Made by a program: the position numbers and the translations under genes
The notes under the pieces: generated by a model
What the model was told of the DNA's origin: nothing
What the model saw: the letters and a program-made list of their open reading frames with translations, nothing else
The model's database searches: none
Shown: positions 1-7,999 of the stretch, in pieces
Layout of the letters: each line of letters opens with the position of its first letter
How positions within the stretch are numbered: position 1 is the first letter of the stretch
Assembly: GCA_963839175.1 (NCBI GenBank)
Contig: CAWIUB010000048.1
Coordinates: 1-64,000 of the forward strand
Direction: 5' to 3'
Origin: CAWIUB01 sp963839175
Lineage (GTDB): Bacteria; Actinomycetota; Actinomycetes; Mycobacteriales; Jatrophihabitantaceae
DNA: 64,000 nucleotides

Positions 1-2
1 GC

Positions 3-758
3 CGCCTGCGCGCCGACTGCGCGCGATGCTTCGCGTTGTGCTGCGTCGCGCCGGCGTTCGCGGCGTCGGCGGACTTCGCGATCGACAAGCCCGCCGGGCA
101 GCCGTGCCCCAAGCTGCTGCCGGACTTCCGCTGCGCGATTCACGCTCACCTCGGGCAGCGCGGCTTCGCGGGATGCGCCGTCTACGACTGCTTCGGCGCG
201 GGCCAGCAGGTTTCGCAGGTCACCTTCGGCGGCCGGTCCTGGCGCGACGCGCCGGACACGGCCAGCGCGATGTTCGACGTATTCACGGTCATGCGCCAGC
301 TGCACGAACTGCTCTGGTATCTGAGCGAGGCCATGACGCTGCGGGCCGCGCGTGCGCTGTCCGCCGAGTTGCGCTGGGCCATGGCGGAGACCGGCCGCTT
401 GACGCACCTTTCCGCCGACTCGCTTCTCGCGCTGGACGTGGCCGCGCACCGGCGGGACGTGAACACCCTGCTGCGGCGCGCCAGCGAGCTCGCCCGGGCG
501 GACGCGCCGCGCCAGGTCGACCGCAGCGGCGCGGATCTCATCGGCGCGGACCTGCGCGGTGCCGACCTGCGCGGCGCGAGTCTGACGCGAGCCGACCTCA
601 CCGGGGCGAACCTGCGTGACGCCGACGTGCGCGGCGCCGACCTCGCCCGGAGCATCTTCCTCATCCAGTCGCAGCTCGACGGTTCCACGGGCGACGGCAC
701 GACGACGGTGCCGCCGTCGCTGCGCAGGCCCGAGCGCTGGCCCACCGCTCTACCCTGA
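3..758 (+). CDS. pentapeptide-repeat protein, 5' end outside window
   Basis: The reading frame is open from the first bases, so the true start lies upstream. The visible N-terminal part is a Cys-rich stretch (RADCARCFALCC, then CPKL, DFRC, GCAVYDC) of the kind seen in actinobacterial pentapeptide proteins with a metal-binding-like head. A helical middle follows, then near the C-terminus about nine A(D/N)LxG-type pentapeptides (GADLIGADLRGADLRGAS and onward) that should fold as a short right-handed quadrilateral beta-helix. The repeat run is short. The molecular function is unknown. It ends 45 bp from the convergent desaturase gene. Confidence 0.75.
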   Translation, partial: RLRADCARCFALCCVAPAFAASADFAIDKPAGQPCPKLLPDFRCAIHAHLGQRGFAGCAVYDCFGAGQQVSQVTFGGRSWRDAPDTASAMFDVFTVMRQLHELLWYLSEAMTLRAARALSAELRWAMAETGRLTHLSADSLLALDVAAHRRDVNTLLRRASELARADAPRQVDRSGADLIGADLRGADLRGASLTRADLTGANLRDADVRGADLARSIFLIQSQLDGSTGDGTTTVPPSLRRPERWPTALP

Positions 759-802
759 CGGATGCCTCCAGGCCCGATGACGGGTCGCGGTCGGGGATCG
801 CG

Positions 803-1774
803 TTACTCGGCCACAACGCGCAGCTTGGCCAGGCGTTCCGGCTTCGGCCAATGCACATCGGTTGCCCAGCCCAGCTTCTCGAATGCCTGGATCACTCGTG
901 CGGACGCGTCGAGCTGGCCGCGCAACACACCGTGCCGGGCCGCGGTCGGGTCGGCGTGATGGGTGTTGTGCCAGCTCTCGCCGAAGCTCAGCACCGCCAG
1001 CGGCCAGAAGTTCGTGCTCTTGTCCCGGGCCACGAAGGGACGCTCGCCGATCGTGTGGCAAATCGAGTTGATCGACCAGGTGACGTGGTGCAGCAGGCAG
1101 ATCCGCACCAGCGACGCCCAGAAGAACGCCGTGACTGCGCCCGTCCACGACCAGGTGACGAGCCCACCGATCAGCGCCGGGGCGACAAGCGACACCGTCA
1201 GCAGCAGCGGGAACAGCTTGTCGACGAGCCGGATATCGGGGTCGCGCAGCAGGTCCGGCGTGTACTTCGCACGGTTCGTCAGCTCGACGTCGAACATCCA
1301 GCCGATGTGCGCGAAGAACAGCCCCTTCAACAGCGCGCCTGTGGTCGCGCCATAGCGCCATGGCGAGTGGGGATCCCCTTCGCGGTCGCTGAATGCATGA
1401 TGCCGCCGGTGGTCGGCCACCCAGCGGATGACCGGACCCTCGATCGCAAGCGATCCGGCGACCGCGAGCGCGATGCGCAGCGCTCGCCGCGCCTTGAACC
1501 CACCGTGTGTGAAGTAGCGGTGGTAACCGACCGTGATGCCAAGACCGGAGACGACGTAGAACGCCGCGAAGATGATCACGTCGGTCCAGCTGAGTCCCCA
1601 GCCCCAGGCGACCGGGATCGCGGCCAGCACCGCCAGGAACGGCACGATCACGAACAGGTAGAGCGCGAACTGCTCGCCGCTGCGCTTCGTTCCCTCGGAC
1701 AACGGTTTGGGCTCGGCCGGTTGGACGGTTGTGTGGACCGGTTGGGGGATGGCGCGATCGTCGAGCATCGTCAT
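803..1774 (-). CDS. acyl-CoA/acyl-lipid delta-9 desaturase (membrane di-iron)
   Basis: A 323-residue integral-membrane fatty acid desaturase. It carries the three histidine clusters that bind the di-iron centre: HRYFTH near residue 86, DHRRHHAFSD near 123, and WHNTHHADP near 268. They are spaced by hydrophobic helices, as in stearoyl-CoA desaturases and mycobacterial DesA3. The expected reaction is insertion of a cis-9 double bond into saturated acyl chains using O2 and an electron carrier, tuning membrane fluidity. The start codon lies 29 bp from a long palindrome (1803-1831), so expression is probably controlled by a TetR-like lipid-responsive repressor. No redox partner gene is adjacent. 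Confidence 0.9.
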   Translation of the reverse strand: MTMLDDRAIPQPVHTTVQPAEPKPLSEGTKRSGEQFALYLFVIVPFLAVLAAIPVAWGWGLSWTDVIIFAAFYVVSGLGITVGYHRYFTHGGFKARRALRIALAVAGSLAIEGPVIRWVADHRRHHAFSDREGDPHSPWRYGATTGALLKGLFFAHIGWMFDVELTNRAKYTPDLLRDPDIRLVDKLFPLLLTVSLVAPALIGGLVTWSWTGAVTAFFWASLVRICLLHHVTWSINSICHTIGERPFVARDKSTNFWPLAVLSFGESWHNTHHADPTAARHGVLRGQLDASARVIQAFEKLGWATDVHWPKPERLAKLRVVAE

Positions 1775-1802
1775 GGGAAGCGCCCTTCTGGCACGAAGTC
1801 AG

Positions 1803-1831
1803 TTACGCAAGCGTAACCTACGCTTGCGTAA
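1803..1831. promoter_or_regulatory. palindromic operator upstream of the desaturase
   Basis: Two 13-bp arms, TTACGCAAGCGTA and TACGCTTGCGTAA, are perfect inverted repeats separated by ACC. The left arm plus the next base is itself nearly palindromic (TTACGC-AA-GCGTAA). The site lies just upstream of the desaturase start. Its form fits a TetR-family operator bound by one or two dimers. The regulator is not encoded in the window. Confidence 0.7.
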
Positions 1832-1883
1832 GTTCGCGAGCGGAGACACGCCAGTAGGCTGGCTGCTGTCCAACTGGTCCCGA

Positions 1884-1956
1884 TGGGGGATGGGGTAATC
1901 GGCAGCCCGCAGGCCTTTGGAGCCTTGCAGTCTCGGTTCGAGTCCGAGTCCCCCAG
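1884..1956 (+). tRNA. tRNA-Gln (anticodon TTG)
   Basis: The acceptor stem TGGGGGA pairs with TCCCCCA, with G as discriminator. The T arm is CTCGG-TTCGAGT-CCGAG. The anticodon loop CTTTGGA places TTG at positions 34-36. One pair at the base of the anticodon stem is mismatched. The 3' CCA is not encoded. It lies between the desaturase and glmU. Confidence 0.93.
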
Positions 1957-2040
1957 CAAGCCGCAAGGCGCCAACCCAGATGTTCGACGGTCGGCGCGGC
2001 CAGGCTCGACGCAGGTCGAACAGGACGGAGAGGGAGCAGC

Positions 2041-3492
2041 GTGAGTGAGCTATCGGTGATCGTCCTGGCCGCGGGCGAGGGCACCCGGATGAAGTCCGCC
2101 ACGCTTCCCAAGGTGCTGCACGGCTTCTGCGGCCGCTCGATGCTCGAACATGTGCTCGTCGCCACCGGCCCGCTGGCCGCCAACCACACCCTGGTCGTGA
2201 TCGGCCACCGTCGCGACGAGGTCCGTGCCCATCTCGACGACATCGGGCACCCGGTGATCCCGATCGTCCAGGATGAACAGCGCGGCACCGGCCATGCGGT
2301 GCGCCTCGCGCTGGACGCGCTGCCGCAAACAACCCCGCAGGCAACCGTCGTGGTGCTGCCGGGAGACGTCCCGCTGCTGCGGTCGGCCACTCTGCTCGCG
2401 CTCTACTACGCCCACCGCGATGCCGGCGCTGCCGCGACGCTGCTGACCAGCGTGGTCGACGACCCCACCGGATACGGACGGGTGATCCGCGAAGGCGACA
2501 CGGTTCTGCGCGTCGTCGAGCACCGCGATACCACCCTCGAGCAGCGGGCGATCGCCGAGGTCGCCGCCGGCGTCTACGTGTTCGAGGCCGACGTGCTGCG
2601 TGACGCGATCGGCCGGCTCTCCAGCGCGAATGCGCAGGGGGAGCAGTACCTGCCCGACGTCGTCGAACTGCTCGTCCGAGACGGCTCGGTTGTCGCGGCG
2701 ATGACCGCGCCCCAGGCCGAGACGGCGGGAGTGAACGACCGCGTGCAGCTGGCGGCTGCCCATCGCAGGTACAACGCCCGGCTGCTCGACGAGCACATGC
2801 GAAACGGCGTCACGGTCGTCGACCCGGCCACCACCTGGGTCGACGCCTGCGTCACGCTGGCATCGGACGTGACTCTGCTGCCCGGCACCGACCTGCGCGG
2901 CGGGACGACGGTGGCCGAGGGAGCCACGATCGGCCCGCAGACCACGCTCGTCGACACGTCCGTGGGCGCGGGCAGCACGATCGAGCGGGCTGTCTGCCGA
3001 TCGTCAAGGGTCGGCGCCGACGTCACGATCGGCCCGTTCGCCTACCTGCGCCCAGGCACGGAACTCGCCGACGGGGTCCACATCGGCGCGTTCGTCGAGC
3101 TCAAAGCCAGCGACGTCGGAGCTGGCAGCAAGATCCCCCATCTGACCTACGTCGGCGACGCCACAATCGGCGAACAGTCGAACATCGGCGCCGCGACGGT
3201 GTTCGTCAATTACGACGGCGTAGCCAAGCACCATTCCACGATCGGCAGCCACGTTCGTACCGGCGCCGACAACATGTTCGTCGCCCCCGTCTCCATCGGC
3301 GACGGCGCATACACCGCGGCTGGATCGGTGATCGACCAGGACGTTCCCCCGGGCGCGTTGGGCGTGGCGCGCGCGAAACAGCGCAACGTGGCAGGCTGGG
3401 TAGCGCGCCGTCGGCCGGGAACCCCGGCAGCCGACGCCGCCGCCCGGGCCAGCGAACCGACTGCCGCCGATACCGACGGGACCACCGAATGA
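2041..3492 (+). CDS. glmU: bifunctional UDP-GlcNAc pyrophosphorylase / GlcN-1-P N-acetyltransferase
   Basis: A 483-residue cytosolic enzyme for the last two steps of UDP-GlcNAc synthesis, which feeds peptidoglycan. The N-terminal nucleotidyltransferase domain begins with VIVLAAGEGTRMKS (residues about 6-19) and continues with QDEQRGTGHAV and PGDVPLL. From about residue 260 a left-handed beta-helix of hexapeptide repeats forms the acetyltransferase, with the usual YVGDATIGEQSNIGAATV and NYDG motifs. The GTG start follows a purine-rich GGAGAGGGAG site. The gene is followed by prs, as in many actinobacteria. Confidence 0.97.
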   Translation: MSELSVIVLAAGEGTRMKSATLPKVLHGFCGRSMLEHVLVATGPLAANHTLVVIGHRRDEVRAHLDDIGHPVIPIVQDEQRGTGHAVRLALDALPQTTPQATVVVLPGDVPLLRSATLLALYYAHRDAGAAATLLTSVVDDPTGYGRVIREGDTVLRVVEHRDTTLEQRAIAEVAAGVYVFEADVLRDAIGRLSSANAQGEQYLPDVVELLVRDGSVVAAMTAPQAETAGVNDRVQLAAAHRRYNARLLDEHMRNGVTVVDPATTWVDACVTLASDVTLLPGTDLRGGTTVAEGATIGPQTTLVDTSVGAGSTIERAVCRSSRVGADVTIGPFAYLRPGTELADGVHIGAFVELKASDVGAGSKIPHLTYVGDATIGEQSNIGAATVFVNYDGVAKHHSTIGSHVRTGADNMFVAPVSIGDGAYTAAGSVIDQDVPPGALGVARAKQRNVAGWVARRRPGTPAADAAARASEPTAADTDGTTE

Positions 3493-3573
3493 GCGAGCGA
3501 GCATCGCAGGCGCGCCAGCGCCGAGGAAGCGGAACGAGCGGCCGATGAGCGCTCGCGCGAAGAGGTTAGCCGA
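3493..3573 (+). other. glmU-prs spacer, actinobacterial AGCGAGC-type
   Basis: The 81-bp spacer is rich in GAGCGAGCGAGC and GCGCGCCAGCGCC motifs that can form small hairpins. Similar stop-codon-flanking spacers recur in actinobacterial operons. It offers no convincing coding capacity and probably does not stop glmU-prs co-transcription. Confidence 0.35.
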
Positions 3574-4554
3574 ATGAGTGTCATACATCTGGCGGGCCGC
3601 AAGAGCCTGATGCTGCTATCGGGGCGCGCGTACCCCGAGCTGGCCGACGAGATCGCCGGCGAGCTGGGTGCCACCGTCACCTCCACCACCGCCCGCGAGT
3701 TCGCCAACGGCGAGACGTTCATCAAGCCGGACGAATCGGTGCGCGGCAGCGACGCGTTCGTCATCCAGAGCTATACGACGCCGATCAACCACTGGGTGAT
3801 GGAGACGCTGATCCTCGTCGACGCGCTCAAACGCGCGTCGGCCAAGCGGATCACCCTCGTCACTCCGTTCTACCCGTACGCTCGGCAGGACAAGAAGCAC
3901 CGCGGCCGCGAACCGATCTCCGCCCGGCTGATGGCCGACCTGTTCAAGACGGCCGGCGCGAACCGGCTGATGGCGATCGACCTGCACACCGCGCAGATCC
4001 AGGGCTTCTTCGACGGTCCCGTCGACCACCTGTTCGCCCTGCCGCTGCTTGCCGAGTACGTCCGGGCGACATACCCCACCGACGACCTGATCGTGGTGTC
4101 GCCCGACACCGGCCGGGTGCGCGTGGCCGAGCAGTGGGCCGACCGGCTCGGCGGCCTGCCGATCGCGTTCGTGCACAAGACGCGTGACCCGATCGTGCCG
4201 AACCAGGTGGTGGCCAACCGGGTCGTGGGCGAGGTGGCCGGCCGCACCTGCCTGCTGATCGACGACATGATCGCGACCGGCACCACCATCACCAAGGCCG
4301 CCGAGCTGCTCTTCGAGGCCGGGGCAGCCGAGGTGATCGTGGCCGCCACCCACGGCGAGCTGACACCACCGGCCACCGACCGGCTGAAGAACAGCCGGGT
4401 CACCGAGGTCATCGTCACCAACACCTTGCCGATACGGCCGGAGCAGAGCTTCGACAAGCTCACGGTGCTGTCTATCGCGCCGATGATCGCTCGGGCGATC
4501 AAGGAGGTATTCGAGGACGGCTCGGTCACCAGCCTCTTCGACGGCCGTTCCTGA
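3574..4554 (+). CDS. prs: ribose-phosphate pyrophosphokinase
   Basis: A 326-residue PRPP synthetase converting ribose-5-phosphate and ATP into PRPP for nucleotide, histidine and tryptophan synthesis. Two Rossmann-like phosphoribosyltransferase folds are visible. The class I signatures include ANGETFIKPDESVRG (loop), FYPYARQDKKHRGREPISA (ATP and metal loop), the DLHTAQIQGFF site, and the PRPP-binding motif LLIDDMIATGTTI. The length and motif order are those of a full-length class I enzyme. It lies downstream of glmU in the same orientation. Confidence 0.97.
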   Translation: MSVIHLAGRKSLMLLSGRAYPELADEIAGELGATVTSTTAREFANGETFIKPDESVRGSDAFVIQSYTTPINHWVMETLILVDALKRASAKRITLVTPFYPYARQDKKHRGREPISARLMADLFKTAGANRLMAIDLHTAQIQGFFDGPVDHLFALPLLAEYVRATYPTDDLIVVSPDTGRVRVAEQWADRLGGLPIAFVHKTRDPIVPNQVVANRVVGEVAGRTCLLIDDMIATGTTITKAAELLFEAGAAEVIVAATHGELTPPATDRLKNSRVTEVIVTNTLPIRPEQSFDKLTVLSIAPMIARAIKEVFEDGSVTSLFDGRS

Positions 4555-4638
4555 CGCCCTCTCGGACGCCGGCCGCTACAGTGGGCCCGATTCTGGCACG
4601 ACGTCGGTTATAGCAGCGCATCCAGCGAGGTATCCCGC

Positions 4639-5898
4639 GTGACTGGTCAGCACTCCTACCGCAGCAACCGCCCGACCGTCCCCCCCGTTCCTGACTTTCT
4701 CGCCGAGTCCTTCCCGGAATCAGTCGAGGAGGACGAGGTCGCCACCGACGTCCCCCCGACCTCGGACCTGCCCCTCCCCAGCATCGGCGCGCTGCCACCG
4801 ACGCCCCAGTCCGGCGCGACCTACGACTACCAGGACGCCGTCGCCGCCGCCCGCACCGAGACTCTTCCGGCCTACTCCCCAGGGCCCAACCCGCCCTACC
4901 CCGCAGTCCAGCCCGCCTCGGCCCAACCGCCGGCCACCTCGCCGGTGCCGCGGCCGGAGGACCTGCTACCGCCAGATCCTGCGGCGGTCGACGATCGGCC
5001 GGCGCAGTGGGGTTGGCGCGGGTGGGTGAACCGGGTGACGGGGGGTGCAGTCGCGATGCGACCCAGCTCGGTGGAGTCGGGGCAGCGGCTGGCCGCTGTC
5101 GATATCCAACGCGGCTTCTCTCGGCCGATGACCGTGGTCGTCATCCAGCCCAAGGGAGGTGCGGGCAAGACGCCGACGACGATCGGGTTGGCGTCTGCGC
5201 TCGGCTCGCACCGCGGCGGCTACATCGTCGGCTGGGACAACAACGAGACCCGCGGCACCTTGGCCGTTCGGATCACGAATTCCGACGGCCAGCGCACGAC
5301 GACCTGGGATCTGCTCGCCCAGCTGCCCTCGTTCGAGCGAACCGACGCCCGCGTCGGCCACCTCAGTCCGTTCGTGCGTCCGCAGGGCGAAGCGCATTTC
5401 GACGCACTGGTCAGCGACGACAACCCGGCGAACATGGTCCAGCTCGACGAGGACGCGTTCCGCCGCGTCCACGCGGTTCTGCAGCGCTTCTACCGGCTGA
5501 TCGTCATCGACACCGGCAACAACGTCCGCTCACCCAACTGGCAGGCGGCCGTCAATGCCGCGGACACCGTGGTCGTCGTGTCGACCTACCAGCGCGATGT
5601 CGGGTACAGCGGATCGTGGGTGCTCGACCACCTGGTGCAGACCGGTCGCGAGGAACTTGCCCGCAACGCCGTCACCGTCCTGACGGCCGCCGATCCGCGC
5701 ATCGACGCCAAGGTGAGAGGCGAGCTGCTCACCCACTTCGCCGCGCGTACCCGGGCGGTCGTCGAGGTGCCGTTCGATCCGCTCATCGCGAGCGGCGGCC
5801 CCATCCGCTGGACGCAGCTGAGCCCGCGCAGCAGGCAAGCCTGGGTGCGGGCCGGCGCCACCGTGGTCACCGCGCTGGCGGCACGCGACCAGCGATAG
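4639..5898 (+). CDS. MinD/ParA-like ATPase with proline-rich N-terminal region
   Basis: A 419-residue protein from a GTG start. About 125 residues rich in Pro, Ser and Asp, probably disordered, precede a deviant Walker A P-loop, VIQPKGGAGKTPTTIGLAS (residues about 169-187). The A' motif is VGWDNNETRGT and the Walker B-like strand is LIVIDTGNNVRS. This layout resembles ATPases that accompany type VII secretion or polar-localisation systems in actinobacteria (EspI-like) rather than a classic chromosome-partitioning ParA. No ESX genes are nearby. Its stop overlaps the end of the convergent rsmA by about 30 bp. The exact role is unassigned. Confidence 0.8.
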   Translation: MTGQHSYRSNRPTVPPVPDFLAESFPESVEEDEVATDVPPTSDLPLPSIGALPPTPQSGATYDYQDAVAAARTETLPAYSPGPNPPYPAVQPASAQPPATSPVPRPEDLLPPDPAAVDDRPAQWGWRGWVNRVTGGAVAMRPSSVESGQRLAAVDIQRGFSRPMTVVVIQPKGGAGKTPTTIGLASALGSHRGGYIVGWDNNETRGTLAVRITNSDGQRTTTWDLLAQLPSFERTDARVGHLSPFVRPQGEAHFDALVSDDNPANMVQLDEDAFRRVHAVLQRFYRLIVIDTGNNVRSPNWQAAVNAADTVVVVSTYQRDVGYSGSWVLDHLVQTGREELARNAVTVLTAADPRIDAKVRGELLTHFAARTRAVVEVPFDPLIASGGPIRWTQLSPRSRQAWVRAGATVVTALAARDQR

Positions 5899-6772
5899 CG
5901 ATCCGGGCGTAGTCGGCGAGCTCGAGCGTCTCGCCACGTGCCGCCGAGTCGACGCCCGCGGCGCGGAGGATCGTCTCGGCTGCCGCTGCCGACCCGGCCC
6001 AGGACGCAAGCGCCGAGCGCAGCATCTTGCGGCGCTGGCCGAATGCCCGATCGACGACCTCGAAGACGTCCTGCCGGCTGACTCCCGCAGGCAGCAACGG
6101 CGGCGGGCGACGGGTCAGCCGGACCAGCCCGGAGTCGACGTTCGGGACGGGCCAGAACACGCTACGCGGCACCGCCCCGGCCCGTTCGGCCGCGGCGTAC
6201 CAGGCCGTCTTGACGCTGGGCACGCCGTAGATCCGGGTTCCCGGGGGGGCGGCGAGGCGATCGGCCACCTCCGACTGCACCATGACGAGCCCGGTGCGAA
6301 CCGTCGGCAACAGTTCGAGCAGATGCAGCACTACTGGAACAGCCACGTTGTACGGCAGATTGGCCACCAGCGCGCTCGGCTGAGGGTCGGCCACCCCGGT
6401 CAGCCGCACGGCGTCCGCCTCGACCACGGTGAGCCGGGCGCCGGCCTGCGGAGCATGGCTGCGCACGGTCGCGTCCAGCGCGCCGGCCAGGACCGGGTCG
6501 ATCTCGACGGCCACCACCCGGGCGCCCGCGTCCAGCAGGCCGAGGGTGAGCGAGCCGAGCCCGGGGCCCACTTCGAGCACGACATCGTCGGCCGTCACCC
6601 CCGAAGTCCGCACGATGCGGCGGATGGTGTTCGAGTCGTGCACGAAGTTCTGGCCCAGCGCCTTGGTCGGGCGGATGCCCAGCTGCGCGGCCAGCCGCCG
6701 GATGTCGGCCGGGCCGAGCAGGCGGCCCGTCAGTACCAGCCTTGGGCCTGCCACGACGCCCAGGCCTGGCAC
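5867..6772 (-). CDS. rsmA: 16S rRNA (adenine1518-N6/adenine1519-N6) dimethyltransferase
   Basis: A KsgA-type SAM methyltransferase that dimethylates two adjacent adenosines in helix 45 of 16S rRNA during 30S maturation. Visible motifs are KALGQNFVHD (SAM motif X), VLEVGPGLGSLTLGLL (motif I), VAVEIDP, and the catalytic motif IV VANLPYNVAVPV. The longest frame starts at ATG 6772. An in-frame GTG at 6754 is also possible. Either choice overlaps the 3' end of the upstream rpf-like gene (stop at 6730), suggesting translational coupling. It is the last gene of the metG-tatD-rpf-rpf-rsmA run. Confidence 0.95.
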   Translation of the reverse strand: MPGLGVVAGPRLVLTGRLLGPADIRRLAAQLGIRPTKALGQNFVHDSNTIRRIVRTSGVTADDVVLEVGPGLGSLTLGLLDAGARVVAVEIDPVLAGALDATVRSHAPQAGARLTVVEADAVRLTGVADPQPSALVANLPYNVAVPVVLHLLELLPTVRTGLVMVQSEVADRLAAPPGTRIYGVPSVKTAWYAAAERAGAVPRSVFWPVPNVDSGLVRLTRRPPPLLPAGVSRQDVFEVVDRAFGQRRKMLRSALASWAGSAAAAETILRAAGVDSAARGETLELADYARIAIAGRVPPAR

Positions 6773-7902
6773 GGCGTGCCGTACCGCCCCTGGATGTAGG
6801 CCAGGCCCCAGAGAATCTGCGTCTTCGGGTTGGTCTGCCAGTCGGCGCCGTAGGCGGCCATCTTGCTACCGGGCAGCGCCTGCGGGATGCCGTAGGCGCC
6901 GGTGCTGGAATTCTGCGCGTTCACCCGCCAGCCGCTCTCGTTGTCCCACATCTGCACGAGGCAGGAGAACTGGTCGTCGCCCATTCCGCGCTGGGCAAGC
7001 AGCGTCTTGGCGATGCCCTGCGCGGAGCTGGGGTCGACGTTAATCGGCGTGGCCGTCCCCGTCGTCGGCGCTGACTTGGTGCCCACCTTCTCGACCTGGT
7101 TCACCGGCTGGCGCACGACCTTGCGGGACAGCGAGGTCTTGCCGATGACCTTGCCGTCCAGGTACACCACTGCATACGTCACCGTGGCGAGGCCCGTCTT
7201 GCCCGGGGTGATAACCGTCGTCGTCCCGACCAGGGCCGTCGGATCGTCGTGCTTGGTGGTCTGGAACGGGATCGCCTGCTGCACGACGACCGTGCCCTTC
7301 CGCACGCGTTGCAGAACGATCCTGCCGCCCTCGCGCGGGGTGCTGCTCACGGCGACGGACAGCCGATCGCTCGCTCCGACCGTGATGCCCAGCTCGGTCA
7401 GCAGTTGACCCACGGTGGCATCGGTCGTGGTCACAGTCCGGGTCTTGCCGTCCGCGGTCACCGTGACCGCCTTCGGTGTCCGCAGCTCGATATCGGTAGG
7501 CGTGAGCGACAGACGTCTGTCCCGTGACACCGAGGAGAAGTCGGCGGCCGAGTAGCCCAGCTGGTTCAGCGCCTCGGCCACGGACGGCGTGGTCACCCAG
7601 ACGTCCAGCCGCTTGCCGTCGACGATCAGATGCAGCAGCCGGCCGCGTTTGAGCACGATCTGGCTGCCATTGTGGATCTTCGCGGTGGCGGCGGGAGCGA
7701 CGATGTCATGCGCGCCGATCGTGAGCTTGGCGTCCGCAAGCGCCCCCTGGACACTCGCCGCCGTCGTGTGCACGGTGCTGGTGTCGCCGTCGACGCGCAG
7801 GGTGACCGTCTTGTCGACTCTCGCCCAGGCCACCGTTGCGCCCACCACGCCAGTCACGACGACCGCGTACAGGCCGTACCTCACGGTGCGACGCACAAAC
7901 AA
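6730..7902 (-). CDS. Rpf-like secreted protein: DUF348 repeats, G5 domain, SLT-like C-terminus
   Basis: A 390-residue exported protein. An N-terminal hydrophobic segment (residues about 8-26) is followed by DUF348 repeats with the LKRGRLLHLIVDGK pattern and a G5 domain around residues 200-280. The C-terminus (from about 295) reads FSCLVQMWDNESGWRVNAQN and SSTGAYGIPQALPGSK, a lytic-transglycosylase-like domain with a Glu in the NESGW motif. It is not the Rpf fold seen in the adjacent paralogue. The likely role is peptidoglycan cleavage outside the membrane. It lies 97 bp downstream of the paralogue and shares a 17-bp upstream motif with it. Confidence 0.88.
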   Translation of the reverse strand: MFVRRTVRYGLYAVVVTGVVGATVAWARVDKTVTLRVDGDTSTVHTTAASVQGALADAKLTIGAHDIVAPAATAKIHNGSQIVLKRGRLLHLIVDGKRLDVWVTTPSVAEALNQLGYSAADFSSVSRDRRLSLTPTDIELRTPKAVTVTADGKTRTVTTTDATVGQLLTELGITVGASDRLSVAVSSTPREGGRIVLQRVRKGTVVVQQAIPFQTTKHDDPTALVGTTTVITPGKTGLATVTYAVVYLDGKVIGKTSLSRKVVRQPVNQVEKVGTKSAPTTGTATPINVDPSSAQGIAKTLLAQRGMGDDQFSCLVQMWDNESGWRVNAQNSSTGAYGIPQALPGSKMAAYGADWQTNPKTQILWGLAYIQGRYGTPCQAWASWQAQGWY

Positions 7903-7949
7903 GCTCCCATCACGGTCGCGTGTGGTGATGTCCCCGTACGAGCTCCTTG

Positions 7950-7966
7950 GTCACGAGACCATAACG
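7950..7966 (-). promoter_or_regulatory. conserved 17-bp motif upstream of the first Rpf-like gene
   Basis: On the plus strand the site reads GTCACGAGACCATAACG, 48 bp from the start codon. The same sequence with one change recurs at 9197-9213 upstream of the paralogous rpfB. Conservation inside otherwise diverged spacers suggests a shared regulator site or promoter element. The factor is unknown. Confidence 0.5.
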
Positions 7967-7999
7967 TGCCCGTGACCGATTGGCCAAGCCCCCGCGCCG

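Noticed and set aside
26..619. Arg-rich ORF overlapping the pentapeptide protein
   Set aside because: It is an out-of-frame shadow. The pentapeptide frame has the repeats and natural composition.
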